From positions 62,001-126,000 of the forward strand of contig NZ_JBLKNX010000012.1 of assembly GCF_051414055.1 (NCBI RefSeq): DNA of 64,000 nt. The letters are read 5' to 3'. The first letter of the stretch is position 1; each line of letters begins with the position of its first letter. This stretch comes from Halosimplex halobium (GTDB lineage: Archaea; Halobacteriota; Halobacteria; Halobacteriales; Haloarculaceae). Positions 43,512 through 52,444 of this stretch are shown here, in pieces. The translations under genes and the position numbers were made by a program. The notes beneath the pieces were generated by a model, which ran no database searches, had not been told where the DNA came from, and worked only from the letters and a program-made list of their open reading frames with translations.

Positions 43512-45191
43512 TCACCGCTGGGGAGGGGGACAGTCATCGCGCGATCGGCTTTCGTCCCCCTTGCCGCCGTCGCCGACGCCGAGGTCCACGGGATCGAGGT
43601 CGTCGACGGCCGGCGTGTCGAGGACGCTCCCGTCGACATCGAACCGCGATCCGTGACAGGGACAGTCCCAGGAGCGTTCGCCGTCGTTCCACGAGACCAG
43701 ACAGCCCATGTGCGGACAGACCGCCGAGACCGCGTGGACGGCGCCGTCCTCGTCGCGGTAGACGGCGACGGGGTCGTCGCGCTCGTCGGCGACGGTCGCC
43801 TCACCGGGAGCCAGCCCCGAGAGGTCGATGTCGGGTCGGCCGCGGACGCGACCGGAGAGCAAGTGCTCCATCGCGTGTCTGTTGTGCGAGACGAGGTCGG
43901 ACTTCGAAGCGCCGAACTCGAAGCGCGTCGGGTCGTACACGTCGCTCCAGGGGTTGGACCGGCCGGTGATCAGGTCGGGGAGGACGACGCTGGCGGCTAT
44001 CCCGTTCGTCATGCCCCACCCGCCGAAGCCGGTCGCGACGTAGACGCCGTCGAGTTGCGGCGCCGCCCGGCCGACGAACGGCACGCTGTCGACCGAGACG
44101 TAGTCCTGGGTCGCCCAGCGGTACTCGACCGCCTCGACGTCGAACCGCTCGCGGGCTCGCCGTTCGAGTTTCCGGTAGCGGTCGGTCGTGCTGTCGGCGT
44201 GGCCAGTACGGTGATTCTGGCCGCCGATCAGGACCAGCGACTCGGAGCCGGCGTGGGGACGAACCGAGAAGTACGGCTCGCCGGGGTCGTAGTACATCCC
44301 GTCCGGCGGGTCGCCTGACAGCCGGGCGGCGAGCACGTACGACCGCTTGGGCGAGAGCCGCGAGAAGTACAGCGCGTGGTCGGAGACGGGGAAGTGCGTC
44401 GCCAGAACCACGTCGTCGGCGACGACCTCGCCGCGGTCCGTTTCGAGCCGGCAGGGGTCGCCGTCGTCGACCTCCGTGACCACCGTCTCCTCGTAGATCC
44501 CGCCGCCGGCGGAACCCGACTGGCCGCCGGCGCCGCCCCCCTCGCCGGTCCCCTGGTCGGCGACCCGCTCGGCGAGCGCGAGGAGGTACTTCCGCGGGTG
44601 GAAGTACGCCTGGTCGTCGAACCGGACGGCGCCGGCCACCTCGTAGGGGAGTTCGGTCGACTCGACGAACGAGGCCGGGAGGCCGAGCCGCCGGGCGGCG
44701 TCGACCTCCCGGCGCACGTCGCGGCGGTCGGCGGACGATTCGACGTAGGTGTACGCCGGGACGCGGCCGAACTCGCAGTCGATGTCGAGCCGGTCGACGG
44801 TGTCGGCGATGCGGTCGATCGCCGCCCGGTTCGCGTCGGCGTACTGGCGGGCGCGCTCGACGCCGAAGTGGTCGATCAGGTGGTCGTAGACGAGCCCGTG
44901 CAGCGCGGTCACCTTGGCGGTCGTGCGGCCGGTCGTCCAGTCGAGGATCCGCTCGCGCTCGACGACGGCGACGGACCGGCCCCGCTCGACGAGTTCGAAT
45001 GCGGTCGCGATCCCGGCGATGCCGCCGCCGACGACCGCCGCGTCGACGCGGATGTCGCCGTCGAGCGGCCCGTAGTCCGTCGGTTCGGACGTGGCGGTCC
45101 ACAGCGACTCGTGGCGACCGGCCGGGTCGCCGTCCGGTTCGCTGCGGTCGCCGTCCCGATCGGTATCGCCCGCAGGTGGGTCTGGTGTCAT
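43512..45191 (-). CDS. FAD-dependent oxidoreductase with C-terminal Rieske domain
   Basis: The 559-residue protein joins a DAO-type FAD domain and a Rieske cluster domain. The dinucleotide motif is AAVVGGGIAGIATAFELVER (about 50-70), with GRTTAKVTALHGLVYDHLI and the late FAD motif GVYVATGFGGWGMTNGIAAS. Rieske ligands are CPHMGCLVSW and CPCHGSRFD near 515-540. Similar fusions occur in bacteria and haloarchaea; substrates are mostly unknown. The start MTPDPPAG removes an untypical upstream frame. It is a single-gene unit divergent from the P19-like gene. Confidence 0.9.
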   Translation of the reverse strand: MTPDPPAGDTDRDGDRSEPDGDPAGRHESLWTATSEPTDYGPLDGDIRVDAAVVGGGIAGIATAFELVERGRSVAVVERERILDWTTGRTTAKVTALHGLVYDHLIDHFGVERARQYADANRAAIDRIADTVDRLDIDCEFGRVPAYTYVESSADRRDVRREVDAARRLGLPASFVESTELPYEVAGAVRFDDQAYFHPRKYLLALAERVADQGTGEGGGAGGQSGSAGGGIYEETVVTEVDDGDPCRLETDRGEVVADDVVLATHFPVSDHALYFSRLSPKRSYVLAARLSGDPPDGMYYDPGEPYFSVRPHAGSESLVLIGGQNHRTGHADSTTDRYRKLERRARERFDVEAVEYRWATQDYVSVDSVPFVGRAAPQLDGVYVATGFGGWGMTNGIAASVVLPDLITGRSNPWSDVYDPTRFEFGASKSDLVSHNRHAMEHLLSGRVRGRPDIDLSGLAPGEATVADERDDPVAVYRDEDGAVHAVSAVCPHMGCLVSWNDGERSWDCPCHGSRFDVDGSVLDTPAVDDLDPVDLGVGDGGKGDESRSRDDCPPPQR

Positions 45192-45351
45192 CGGTCCAAG
45201 CCTCCGAATCGGGAGAGACACGCCCGGCGGCGGTATGAAGATTCGCCCGGGACGTGCGCGGGGGCCGAAGTCGGGAGTCCAGCGCCGATAGCGACGCGAC
45301 CCTTCGATCGCTGGCCGAACGACTACCGAGTCGCCGGCCGTACCTGCGGCC

Positions 45352-45897
45352 ATGAGCCAACACGGCAAACAGCCGAGCGAGGAGGTCGACGACCGACAGT
45401 TGCGACTGGCGCAGGAGGCGGGCGACGCCTACCGAGCGGCCGTCGACTACATGATCGAGGAGGTCGTCCACACGGGCGACACCCGCGAGGCCGGCGACTA
45501 CGTCGTCGGCTTCGCCCAGGAGGAGGCAGAGGGCCTCTACGAACTCGTCGGCGAGGGGGAGTTCGCATGGCGGGAACCGGACGACGAGAACGCCCACATC
45601 GAGGTGGTTGTCGCCGACGCCGACGACGGTCGGATGGTCCCCGGGGCGGAGGTGAGCATCAGGATCTCGGACCGCGACGGCGAGCAGGTCGAAGCGGCGA
45701 CGCTCCCGCTGCTGTGGCACCCGGGGCTGTATCACTACGGCGCCAACGTCCGCGTCCCCGGAGACGGCACCTATACGCTCGATGTCCGCGTCGAGCCCCC
45801 GACCATGCACCGCCACGACGAGGAGAACGGCGACCGCTACGGCGAACCCGTCGAGGTCACCTTCGAGGGCGTGGACGTGAAGACCGGGCAGGGCTGA
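45352..45897 (+). CDS. P19/Tp34-like iron-transport domain protein without signal peptide
   Basis: The 181-residue protein has an acidic helical N-terminus and a C-terminal beta-sandwich (HIEVVVADADDGRMVPGAEV, LLWHPGLYHYGANVRVPGDG, TMHRHDEENGDRYGEPVEV) resembling the Fe2+/Cu2+-binding P19 (Iron_transport) family. Family members are normally periplasmic, but no signal or lipobox is visible here, so it may act in the cytoplasm. The assignment is by pattern recognition. Confidence 0.65.
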   Translation: MSQHGKQPSEEVDDRQLRLAQEAGDAYRAAVDYMIEEVVHTGDTREAGDYVVGFAQEEAEGLYELVGEGEFAWREPDDENAHIEVVVADADDGRMVPGAEVSIRISDRDGEQVEAATLPLLWHPGLYHYGANVRVPGDGTYTLDVRVEPPTMHRHDEENGDRYGEPVEVTFEGVDVKTGQG

Positions 45898-46079
45898 ACC
45901 ACGAAACGGGCCGCAACGCGGAGGTGTCGGGTGCAACGCAGGGACGCGGGCTACGACGCCAGGAGGACTCACAGCCGGGTAACGGGCGGTTACCGGCCAC
46001 GGCGTTAAGTGCGTCCCGACCCAACGGCTCCCATGTCTCGGATCGGGACCGATCCGGCCGTGGGAGGCGTGGCTACCCG

Positions 46080-46928
46080 ATGAGCCTCGCGACCAGGCGG
46101 CCGGTCAGTCGGGCCGTCACGTTCCTGCGGAGTCTGGTCTCGGTGTACCGGAAGCGGGACGTGCCGTTCATGGCGGGGAGCATCGCGTACGCGGCGTTCG
46201 TGTCGCTGGTCCCGCTGCTGTTGCTGGCGCTCGTCGCCGCCTCGGTGCTGGGCGGGGAGTCGCTGCAGCAGCAGCTGCTCAGCATGACGGAACAGTACCT
46301 CACGCCCACGGCGCGGGACCTCGTCAGCCAGTCGCTCGACGGGGCCCAGAGCCGCACCCAGTTCTCGATCATCGGCGGGGCGGCGCTGCTGTGGGCCACG
46401 CTCAAGGTGTTCCGCTCGCTGGACACGGCGTTCTCCGAGCTCTACGCGGTCGAGACCGACGTCGGCATCGTCGAGCAGGTCTCGGACGGACTGCTCGTGC
46501 TCGGCGGGATGGGGGTCGCGTTCCTGGCGATGGTCGCCGCCGGGGCGGTCGTGGCGTACGCGCCGACGTTCTCGCCCGGCGTCGAGACTCGCCTCCCGGT
46601 GGTGCAGATCCTCGGGTTCGTCGGGCTGATACTCGGATTGATCGTCGCCTTCCTCCCGATGTATTACGTGTTCCCGAACGTCGAGATGACGCTCACGCGG
46701 GCGCTGCCGGGCGCGACCGTCGCCGCCGTCGGCTGGACGCTCCTGCAGGCGCTGTTTCAGGTGTACGTCTCGATGAGTTCGACGGGCGAGCTGTACGGCG
46801 TCCTCGGCGGGATCATCCTGCTGATCACCTGGCTCTACTTCGGGTCGGTAGTCATCCTGCTCGGCGGGGCGACGAACGTGGTGCTCTCGGGACGCCACCG
46901 GATCCCCGGGTACGATGCGGCGACCTGA
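46080..46928 (+). CDS. YihY/BrkB-family membrane protein
   Basis: The 282-residue protein has about six helices and family motifs: YRKRDVPFMAGSIAYAAFVS near the N-terminus, then ALLWATLKVFRSLDTAFSEL and PNVEMTLTRALPGATVAAVG, and the final TWLYFGSVVILLGGATNVVL. The start MSLATRRPV is chosen because the family's usual N-terminal helix begins shortly after. The function is uncertain (formerly annotated RNase BN). Followed closely by another membrane-protein gene. Confidence 0.9.
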   Translation: MSLATRRPVSRAVTFLRSLVSVYRKRDVPFMAGSIAYAAFVSLVPLLLLALVAASVLGGESLQQQLLSMTEQYLTPTARDLVSQSLDGAQSRTQFSIIGGAALLWATLKVFRSLDTAFSELYAVETDVGIVEQVSDGLLVLGGMGVAFLAMVAAGAVVAYAPTFSPGVETRLPVVQILGFVGLILGLIVAFLPMYYVFPNVEMTLTRALPGATVAAVGWTLLQALFQVYVSMSSTGELYGVLGGIILLITWLYFGSVVILLGGATNVVLSGRHRIPGYDAAT

Positions 46929-47024
46929 CGTGGCCCGGACCCGTCGACAGCCGTCGTCACAGGCGTGTCGACTTCCTTCAGCCTGGAACTGTGGGCCGTT
47001 CCCCGACCGGGAGGGGCCGCCCGC

Positions 47025-48344
47025 GTGACCGACCCGCTCGGGCTGTCCGGCAGGCGGGTCGCGACCGCGGCGGACTGGCTCAACGCGCTCTACCGCCGGG
47101 TCAAGTCCAGCCGCCCCGTCTCGTGGATCCTGTTCGACGGGGCGCGGCCCGCGGTGACGGTCGTGCTGCTGGCCGGCGTCTTCGCGTTCCTCGTCACGCT
47201 GGCGCTGCTGCGGCCGGTCGACATCCAGCAGCTGCTCACGGACACGAACACGCTCCAGACGCTGTTCACGACGCTGCTGAGCGGTGCGATCCTCATCGTC
47301 TCGATCGTCTCGTCGATCAGCTCGATCGTGCTCTCTCAGGAGATCACTGACATCGAGACAGAGCAGTCGCGGATCGACGCCTCCATCGAGTTCCGGCGGC
47401 GGGCGGAGAACCTCGCGGAGGTCGAGGCCAGCCCGAGCCAACCGGCGGCGTTTCTGGAGGTGATCCTCTACTCGATCTACCGGGAGGCGCGCGCGCTCCA
47501 GCGGGCGGCGGACAACTGCGACGACGAGGGGTGTCGCGACCAGATCGACGCGCTCACCGACGAGATCGTCGACGAGGCCCGGGACGCCGCGGAGACGCTG
47601 GACGGGGCCCGGTTCGGCACGTTCGACGTGCTCTCGGCGGGGCTCCACTACGACTACTCCTGGCAGCTCAACACGGCCAGGCGGATCCGCAACCGCTACG
47701 AGGACCAGCTGGACGACCGGACGAACGACGCGCTCCAGGAGCTCATCGACACGCTGAAATTCCTCGCCACCGGCCGGGAGTACTTCCAGTCGCTGTACTA
47801 CAAGCGGGAGGTCGCCCGGCTGTCGAGCAACCTGCTGTACGTCTCCCTGCCGGTCGTCGTCTTCATCTCCTACCTGCTGCTGGCGCTCAACACGGGGATC
47901 ATCCCGGTCTTCAGGGTCGGACCGCTCGTGTCGCTCCCGCTGTTCGTCATGTTCGCGTACACGGTCTCGATCGCGCCGTACGTGGTGCTGACCGCCTACG
48001 TCGTCCGCGTCGCGGCGATCACGCTGAAGACGCTGGCGGCCGGTCCGTTCCTCGTCCGCCAGCCGAAACACGACGACATCGTCGAGATGCAGGTGGAGAT
48101 CGAACCGGACGCGTGGGAGGAACAGGCCGACGACGGACGGGACGTGGACACTACCGGCGACGGGGACCCGGCCGGCGAACCGGCGCCGGACGAAGCGGCC
48201 GGCGGGGGAACCGGCGACGGATCCGACAGGGAGGTCGACAGCGGCTCCGACCGGGAGGACGACGACGCCAAGGCGACGAGCGGGGACGAGGACGGGCGAC
48301 ACGCAGCCGACGGCGGCCCGGAGGGGCGTCGAATGGACGGGTGA
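47025..48344 (+). CDS. Haloarchaeal multi-pass membrane protein with coiled region and acidic tail
   Basis: About 439 residues. Two N-terminal helices (AVTVVLLAGVFAFLVTLALL; TTLLSGAILIVSIVSSISSI), a long soluble helical domain (about 105-275), two more helices (LYVSLPVVVFISYLLLALNT; LFVMFAYTVSIAPYVVLTAY), then a disordered Asp/Gly-rich tail of about 90 residues. The GTG at 47025 (VTDPLGLSG) is preferred; a GTG at 46965 would add 20 residues. I know similar haloarchaeal hypothetical proteins but no function. Confidence 0.75.
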   Translation: MTDPLGLSGRRVATAADWLNALYRRVKSSRPVSWILFDGARPAVTVVLLAGVFAFLVTLALLRPVDIQQLLTDTNTLQTLFTTLLSGAILIVSIVSSISSIVLSQEITDIETEQSRIDASIEFRRRAENLAEVEASPSQPAAFLEVILYSIYREARALQRAADNCDDEGCRDQIDALTDEIVDEARDAAETLDGARFGTFDVLSAGLHYDYSWQLNTARRIRNRYEDQLDDRTNDALQELIDTLKFLATGREYFQSLYYKREVARLSSNLLYVSLPVVVFISYLLLALNTGIIPVFRVGPLVSLPLFVMFAYTVSIAPYVVLTAYVVRVAAITLKTLAAGPFLVRQPKHDDIVEMQVEIEPDAWEEQADDGRDVDTTGDGDPAGEPAPDEAAGGGTGDGSDREVDSGSDREDDDAKATSGDEDGRHAADGGPEGRRMDG

Positions 48345-48476
48345 ACCTGGCAACCGGGCGGACCCCGTCGGGTGTGGGATCGCCGACCGAGGCCGACAGC
48401 CCGAATTCCGATAGATCGGACGGAAGACATCCCTTACCGGCAAAAGTTCCTTTCGTGGCCGCCCCCAACGGATCCC

Positions 48477-49829
48477 ATGGCAGTCTACGATATCGCCCTC
48501 CTCGTGGTGAGCATCGCGATCCTCGGGGCCGTCGTTCTCCCGCGCGTCTTCGCGGACAAGCCGATGTCGTTCCCGCTCATCTACGTCATCGCGGGGGCGG
48601 CTATCTTCTCGCTCCCGCTGGGGATCCCGGCGCCGGACCCGGTCGAGTCGCCGGCGCTGACCGAGCACCTGACGGAACTGGTGGTCATCATCGCGCTGAT
48701 GGGCGCGGAGCTGAAACTCGACAGGCCGTTCGACTGGCGGGCGTGGGCCCCGACGTGGCGGTTGTTGGGGGTCACGATGCCGCTGACGATCCTCGCGGTC
48801 GCCGGGCTGGGGTGGGCGGTGCTGGACCTGCACCCGGCGACCGCCGTCCTGATGGGCGCGGTGGTTGCGCCGACCGACCCGGTGCTGGCCTCGACCGTCG
48901 AGGCGACGCCGCCGACCGCCGAGACCGACGCCGAGGTCGACCCTGACGACCAGGAGGGGGCGATCCGGTTCGCGCTCACCTCCGAGGCGTGGCTCAACGA
49001 CGGGCTCGCGTTCCCGTTCACGTACCTCGCGATCGTCATGGCGGGGGTGAGCCTCGAAGCGACCGGGGCGGCCGGGTCCGCGGAGGCCGCGCTCGGGTCG
49101 GTGTGGCCGTGGCTCTCGGAGTGGTTCGGCTTCTACGTCGTCTACAAGATCGCCGTCGGGGTCGTCGGCGGGGTCGCAGTCGGGTACATCATCGCCGAGT
49201 TCATCTTCGGCAAGCCCTCCAGCACGGACCTCGCGCGGGTCATGGAGGGCGCGGAGGCGCTGGCGGCGACGCTGCTGGCGTACGCGGCGACCGACCTCGT
49301 CGCCGGCTACGGCTTCGTCGCCGTGTTCGTCGCCGCGCTCGTGCTCCGCCACTACGAGTGGGAGCACGAGTACTACCAGAAGCTCCACGACTTCGCCGTG
49401 CTGGTCGAGCGTTTGCTGATGGCCGCCGTCCTCGTCCTGTTCGGCGGGACCCTGGTCGGCGGACTCCTCCAGTCGCTGACGGTCGAACACGTCCTGATCG
49501 CGCTCGCGGTGCTGCTCGTGATCCGACCGCTCGCGGGCATCGTCGGAATGCTCGGTTCCAACTCGCTGTGGCAGGAGCAGGCCGTCATCTCCGCCTACGG
49601 CGTCCGCGGGATCGGCTCCTTTTTCTATCTCGCGTACGCGCTGAACACCGCCTCCTTCAACGAAATCGAACTCGTCATCGCGGCCGAGGAACTGTGGGCG
49701 TTTCTGGGGTTCCTCGTCGTCGCGTCGCTGACGCTGCACGGCATCTCGGCGGCCCCGGTCATGAACTCCATCGACGAGTGGCGCACCGAACACAAGGAGG
49801 GATTCACGCAGCCCGAGGAAGCCGACTGA
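48477..49829 (+). CDS. Cation:proton antiporter, CPA1 (NhaP-type)
   Basis: The 450-residue protein has about 12 helices. Family motifs include LMGAVVAPTDPVLASTV (the unwound-helix region), ALTSEAWLNDGLAFPFTYLA with an Asn-Asp pair (ND motif), and AVISAYGVRGIGSFFYLAYA near the C-terminus. It should exchange Na+ or K+ for H+ across the membrane. A TATA-like aaagttcctttc lies about 28 bp upstream of the ATG at 48477. In a halophile this serves ion and pH homeostasis. Confidence 0.92.
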   Translation: MAVYDIALLVVSIAILGAVVLPRVFADKPMSFPLIYVIAGAAIFSLPLGIPAPDPVESPALTEHLTELVVIIALMGAELKLDRPFDWRAWAPTWRLLGVTMPLTILAVAGLGWAVLDLHPATAVLMGAVVAPTDPVLASTVEATPPTAETDAEVDPDDQEGAIRFALTSEAWLNDGLAFPFTYLAIVMAGVSLEATGAAGSAEAALGSVWPWLSEWFGFYVVYKIAVGVVGGVAVGYIIAEFIFGKPSSTDLARVMEGAEALAATLLAYAATDLVAGYGFVAVFVAALVLRHYEWEHEYYQKLHDFAVLVERLLMAAVLVLFGGTLVGGLLQSLTVEHVLIALAVLLVIRPLAGIVGMLGSNSLWQEQAVISAYGVRGIGSFFYLAYALNTASFNEIELVIAAEELWAFLGFLVVASLTLHGISAAPVMNSIDEWRTEHKEGFTQPEEAD

Positions 49830-49939
49830 CGGGCTGGCTACGGGCCGTCCTGGCGCTGTAGACCCCCTCACACCCCCTCTCGGTCCGCTTGCGAAGGCCT
49901 GCCGTACGACTTCCCGCGGGACCGACCAAAGGCGGTCAC

Positions 49940-50161
49940 ATGACCGCAGTCAAGATCGTCAAAGTTCTCGGGACTTCCGAGGAGTCGTGGCCGGACGCGG
50001 CCGAGGAGGCGGTCGCACAGGCCAGCCGGACCATCGACGACATCCGCGGCGTCGAGGTCGAGGAGTGGACGGCGAACGTCGAAGACGGCGAAGTGACCGA
50101 GTACCGCGCGACCGTCGAGGTGGCGTTCCCGGTCCACGAGGACAGACAGCCGTCCGGGTGA
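49940..50161 (+). CDS. Dodecin (flavin-binding)
   Basis: The 73-residue protein matches archaeal dodecin: MTAVKIVKVLGTSEESWPDA, AEEAVAQASRTIDDIRGVEV, with the flavin-stacking Trp in EEWTANVEDG. Dodecins form 12-subunit shells that store riboflavin-type flavins. The usual length and the ATG after aaaggcggtcac fix the start. Confidence 0.93.
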   Translation: MTAVKIVKVLGTSEESWPDAAEEAVAQASRTIDDIRGVEVEEWTANVEDGEVTEYRATVEVAFPVHEDRQPSG

Positions 50162-50276
50162 GACGCGACGGCGCCTCGCGCCGACCGGGGAGACGGCCAG
50201 CGCTCGGTCGACAGCCGGTCGGACCACTCTGACTACCGAGACGGAAGGGCACGATAGCGACCGGAGTGACCGACAG

Positions 50277-50400
50277 ATGAGTTCCGAGACCGAACTGGCG
50301 GCGACCGACGAGGCGGGCGAACGGCGGCCGACGCGCTCGAAGGACCGTATCGCGAAGAAATACTCGGGGTCACCCGTGTCGGGATCGCCCTCGGCGGTGC
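50277..50400 (+). pseudogene. Possible truncated N-terminal gene fragment
   Basis: MSSETELAATDEAGERRPTR then SKDRIAKKYSG looks like a genuine acidic haloarchaeal N-terminus. The frame then becomes Ser/Pro-rich, while a neighbouring frame gives VTRVGIALGGAGRSAAAGSG. A frameshift or truncation is likely. The family is unknown. Confidence 0.25.
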
Positions 50401-50422
50401 CGGGCGGTCCGCGGCGGCCGGG

Positions 50423-50551
50423 TCAGGCGAGACGGATCTCGTCGTCGGTGATCGTCGCTATCTCGTCGTCGGCCAGCGGGTAGTCGTCCTCGTCGGCGTC
50501 GCTCCAGCCGAGCCGCGATTTCACCTTGTCCGTCCGGTCGGCCCGAGTGAG
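50423..50551 (-). pseudogene. C-terminal remnant of a PRC-barrel protein (paralogue of the gene at 52445)
   Basis: The minus-strand frame reads TDKVKSRLGWSDADEDDYPL then ADDEIATITDDEIRLA and a stop. This aligns with the C-terminus of the protein at 52445 (TDRIRTALGWGNDDDDTYPV, DEDHVARIEDDEVVLG). There is no ATG start, and an in-frame stop lies a little upstream, so only the tail survives. Confidence 0.6.
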
Positions 50552-50665
50552 ACGAGCGGCCGGACGCGCATAGTTAGCCGGCGCTTAGCCTCCCGTCCCG
50601 TTCGTCCCGGTCGCTTTCGCCGTCGCCGCCCGACTGCGTCCGGTCGGCTTCCGGCCCGCGCGGGT

Positions 50666-51004
50666 TCAGACGACGGACTCGTCGGCCAGTCGGACGGTCC
50701 CGGCGTCCGGGTCGAACTCGATCACGCCGTGGTCGTCGAGCATCGGCAACTGCCCGTGGTAGAACCACGTCTGGACGCGCTGTTTCACGTCGTCCGAGAC
50801 GTTCTCCGGGTCGTCGTCGGTGATCTGAGCGACGACGTGTGTCGCCACCTCGGCGACGCTGACGGGTTCGTCGGCGTCCCGGAGGTACGCGAGCAGGTAC
50901 CGGCAGTGCGGATCGTCGAGCGTGTCGACGAGGGGCTCGCCGCGTGCGTCCGTGTCGGTCCCGTGTCTGTCGACCACTGCGCTTTCGTCAGCCCCGTGAG
51001 TCAT
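50666..51004 (-). CDS. DUF7344-type winged-helix protein
   Basis: The 112-residue protein starts MTHGADES and has a winged-helix pattern typical of haloarchaeal DUF7344: LVDTLDDPHCRYLLAYLRDA, VSVAEVATHVVAQI, then TWFYHGQLPMLDDHGVIEFD and PDAGTVRLAD. It is presumably a small DNA-binding regulator. It is divergent from the gene at 51148. Confidence 0.8.
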   Translation of the reverse strand: MTHGADESAVVDRHGTDTDARGEPLVDTLDDPHCRYLLAYLRDADEPVSVAEVATHVVAQITDDDPENVSDDVKQRVQTWFYHGQLPMLDDHGVIEFDPDAGTVRLADESVV

Positions 51005-51147
51005 GCAAGACACGTTTCTCCCCGACCCCCATGAGGGCGGCGCCTAAAGGAATAGCCCTCGTCACCTCCTCCGGTTGTGAGACGGTCGGTCCCAGCCGTT
51101 CTACCGGCGGCCTGGGGTCTTTCAGGCCCGAGCACCTATCCGGTTCC

Positions 51148-51486
51148 GTGCACGACCGACTCGCCAGAGCGAGGGACGCCGTCGACGAGGCCAGGGAGAT
51201 AACCGATGACGCGACCGCCGTGGAGCAGCTCGCCTCCGTCCGGCAGGGGATAGAGCGCATCGACGACGCGCTCGCGGACGGCGCGGCCGACGAGGGGGCG
51301 GTCACCGACCCCGAGGCCGGGGAGCGACTCGAATCGATCGAGCGCCAGCTCGGGGCGCTGGCCGACGACGTCGACGACCTCACCGTGTCGCACCTGACGA
51401 CGGCGCGGGACCAGCTCGACGCCTTCCGCCGGGAGTCGGCGCCCGACTGGACGGCGCCGACGGGCACCGGGCGGGAAGACGGCTGA
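51148..51486 (+). CDS. Small helical acidic protein (DUF7553-like)
   Basis: The frame gives 112 residues starting with GTG: VHDRLARARDAVDEAREITD, then long amphipathic helices (GERLESIERQLGALADDVDD, LTTARDQLDAFRRES). It resembles a haloarchaeal family of short helical proteins of unknown function. The start is inferred from where acidic codon use begins. Confidence 0.65.
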   Translation: MHDRLARARDAVDEAREITDDATAVEQLASVRQGIERIDDALADGAADEGAVTDPEAGERLESIERQLGALADDVDDLTVSHLTTARDQLDAFRRESAPDWTAPTGTGREDG

Positions 51487-51534
51487 GTGGACGGTGGACG
51501 ACCGTCGGAAGGGGGACACGCGCTGGGTCCGGGG

Positions 51535-52284
51535 TCACACGAACAGGATGACAGCGGTGTAGAACGCGACGCCGGCGGCGAAGGGGAGAAACTCCCCGCG
51601 GCGGTCGCCTGGGAGTTCCTCCCGGACGACGTTGAGGACGACACCGCCGGCCAGGAACGCGAAGAGGGCACCGAGCGTCGGGCGTGTGAGTTCGGTCGCG
51701 AACCCGACGGCCGTGCCGGCGAGGACGGCGGCGGCGAGCACCCAGCGCCCGCGCCGGTGGTAGGCCTCCCGGTGGTGGGCCTCGAGGGCCACGTCGTTGA
51801 GGAGGAAGTGGGCGCCGAGGGCGAACGCGAACAGCAGGAGGTTCCCGACCGCCGGCGTCTCCCGGTGGACGAGCGGGTAGCCCGCGACGGCGTTGTAGGC
51901 CCCGTAGGAGGCGACGTGGACGCGGAACACCCAGGGAGTCGGCCGGTCGTCGCCGGACTCGGCGGCCGACCGCCGGGCCAGCCGTTCGAGCCCGTAGAAG
52001 ACGACGAACCCCACCACCACGACGAGGTAGATGTCCCGGCCGCTCGGGACCGGGGTCATCGGGTGGCGCTCGACCGGAGCGTGGAACTCGTCGATCCGCG
52101 GCAGGACGTGGACGAGGACGTACGCGACCGAGACGCCGCCGCCGAACGAGAGGAGCCGCCCCTCCGAGAGCCGGTCCAGTATCGGGTCGCTGCGCGTCAG
52201 GACGTGGACGCTCGCGAGCGCGAGCGACAGCACCGCCGGCAGCAACACCGACATTGCGGCGGCCGGCCCGCCCGACGGGATCAT
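51535..52284 (-). CDS. ZIP-like multi-pass membrane protein
   Basis: The 249-residue protein has about eight helices. LLSFGGGVSVAYVLVHVLPR and ALFAFLAGGVVLNVVREELP resemble the ends of ZIP metal transporters, and GAHFLLNDVALEAHHREAYH holds His residues at the place of the ZIP metal site. It lacks a clear HxxxE pair, so metal transport is uncertain. The start MIPSGGPAAAMSVLLPAVL is chosen over an untypical upstream extension. Confidence 0.7.
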   Translation of the reverse strand: MIPSGGPAAAMSVLLPAVLSLALASVHVLTRSDPILDRLSEGRLLSFGGGVSVAYVLVHVLPRIDEFHAPVERHPMTPVPSGRDIYLVVVVGFVVFYGLERLARRSAAESGDDRPTPWVFRVHVASYGAYNAVAGYPLVHRETPAVGNLLLFAFALGAHFLLNDVALEAHHREAYHRRGRWVLAAAVLAGTAVGFATELTRPTLGALFAFLAGGVVLNVVREELPGDRRGEFLPFAAGVAFYTAVILFV

Positions 52285-52444
52285 ACCGCCGATCCGTTCG
52301 GCCGCGCGACTCGAAAACCGGGAGGTTGCGCTCGCAACCCATCCGCGGAATCCCCGGCCAAACGGCCGGTATGCCGGAGATACCGAGACCTTCTCCGGTG
52401 AACTGACTGTGTCCTTTTCCGGCGTCCGGGCGAACGTTTCGGCG

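Noticed and set aside
45965..49871. Very long antisense open frames, for example 46005-49871 minus (1,288 codons) and 32914-35397 plus
   Set aside because: They lie opposite clear genes, are dominated by Arg/Asp/Val shadows of GC-rich codon bias, and contain no domain. Only the tail of the 32914 frame (oppB, from 35398) is real.
52385..52405. TTCTCCGGTGAACTG as another ORB-like site
   Set aside because: Only the half TCCGGTGAA is present, without the second CACCGG arm; it could be chance.
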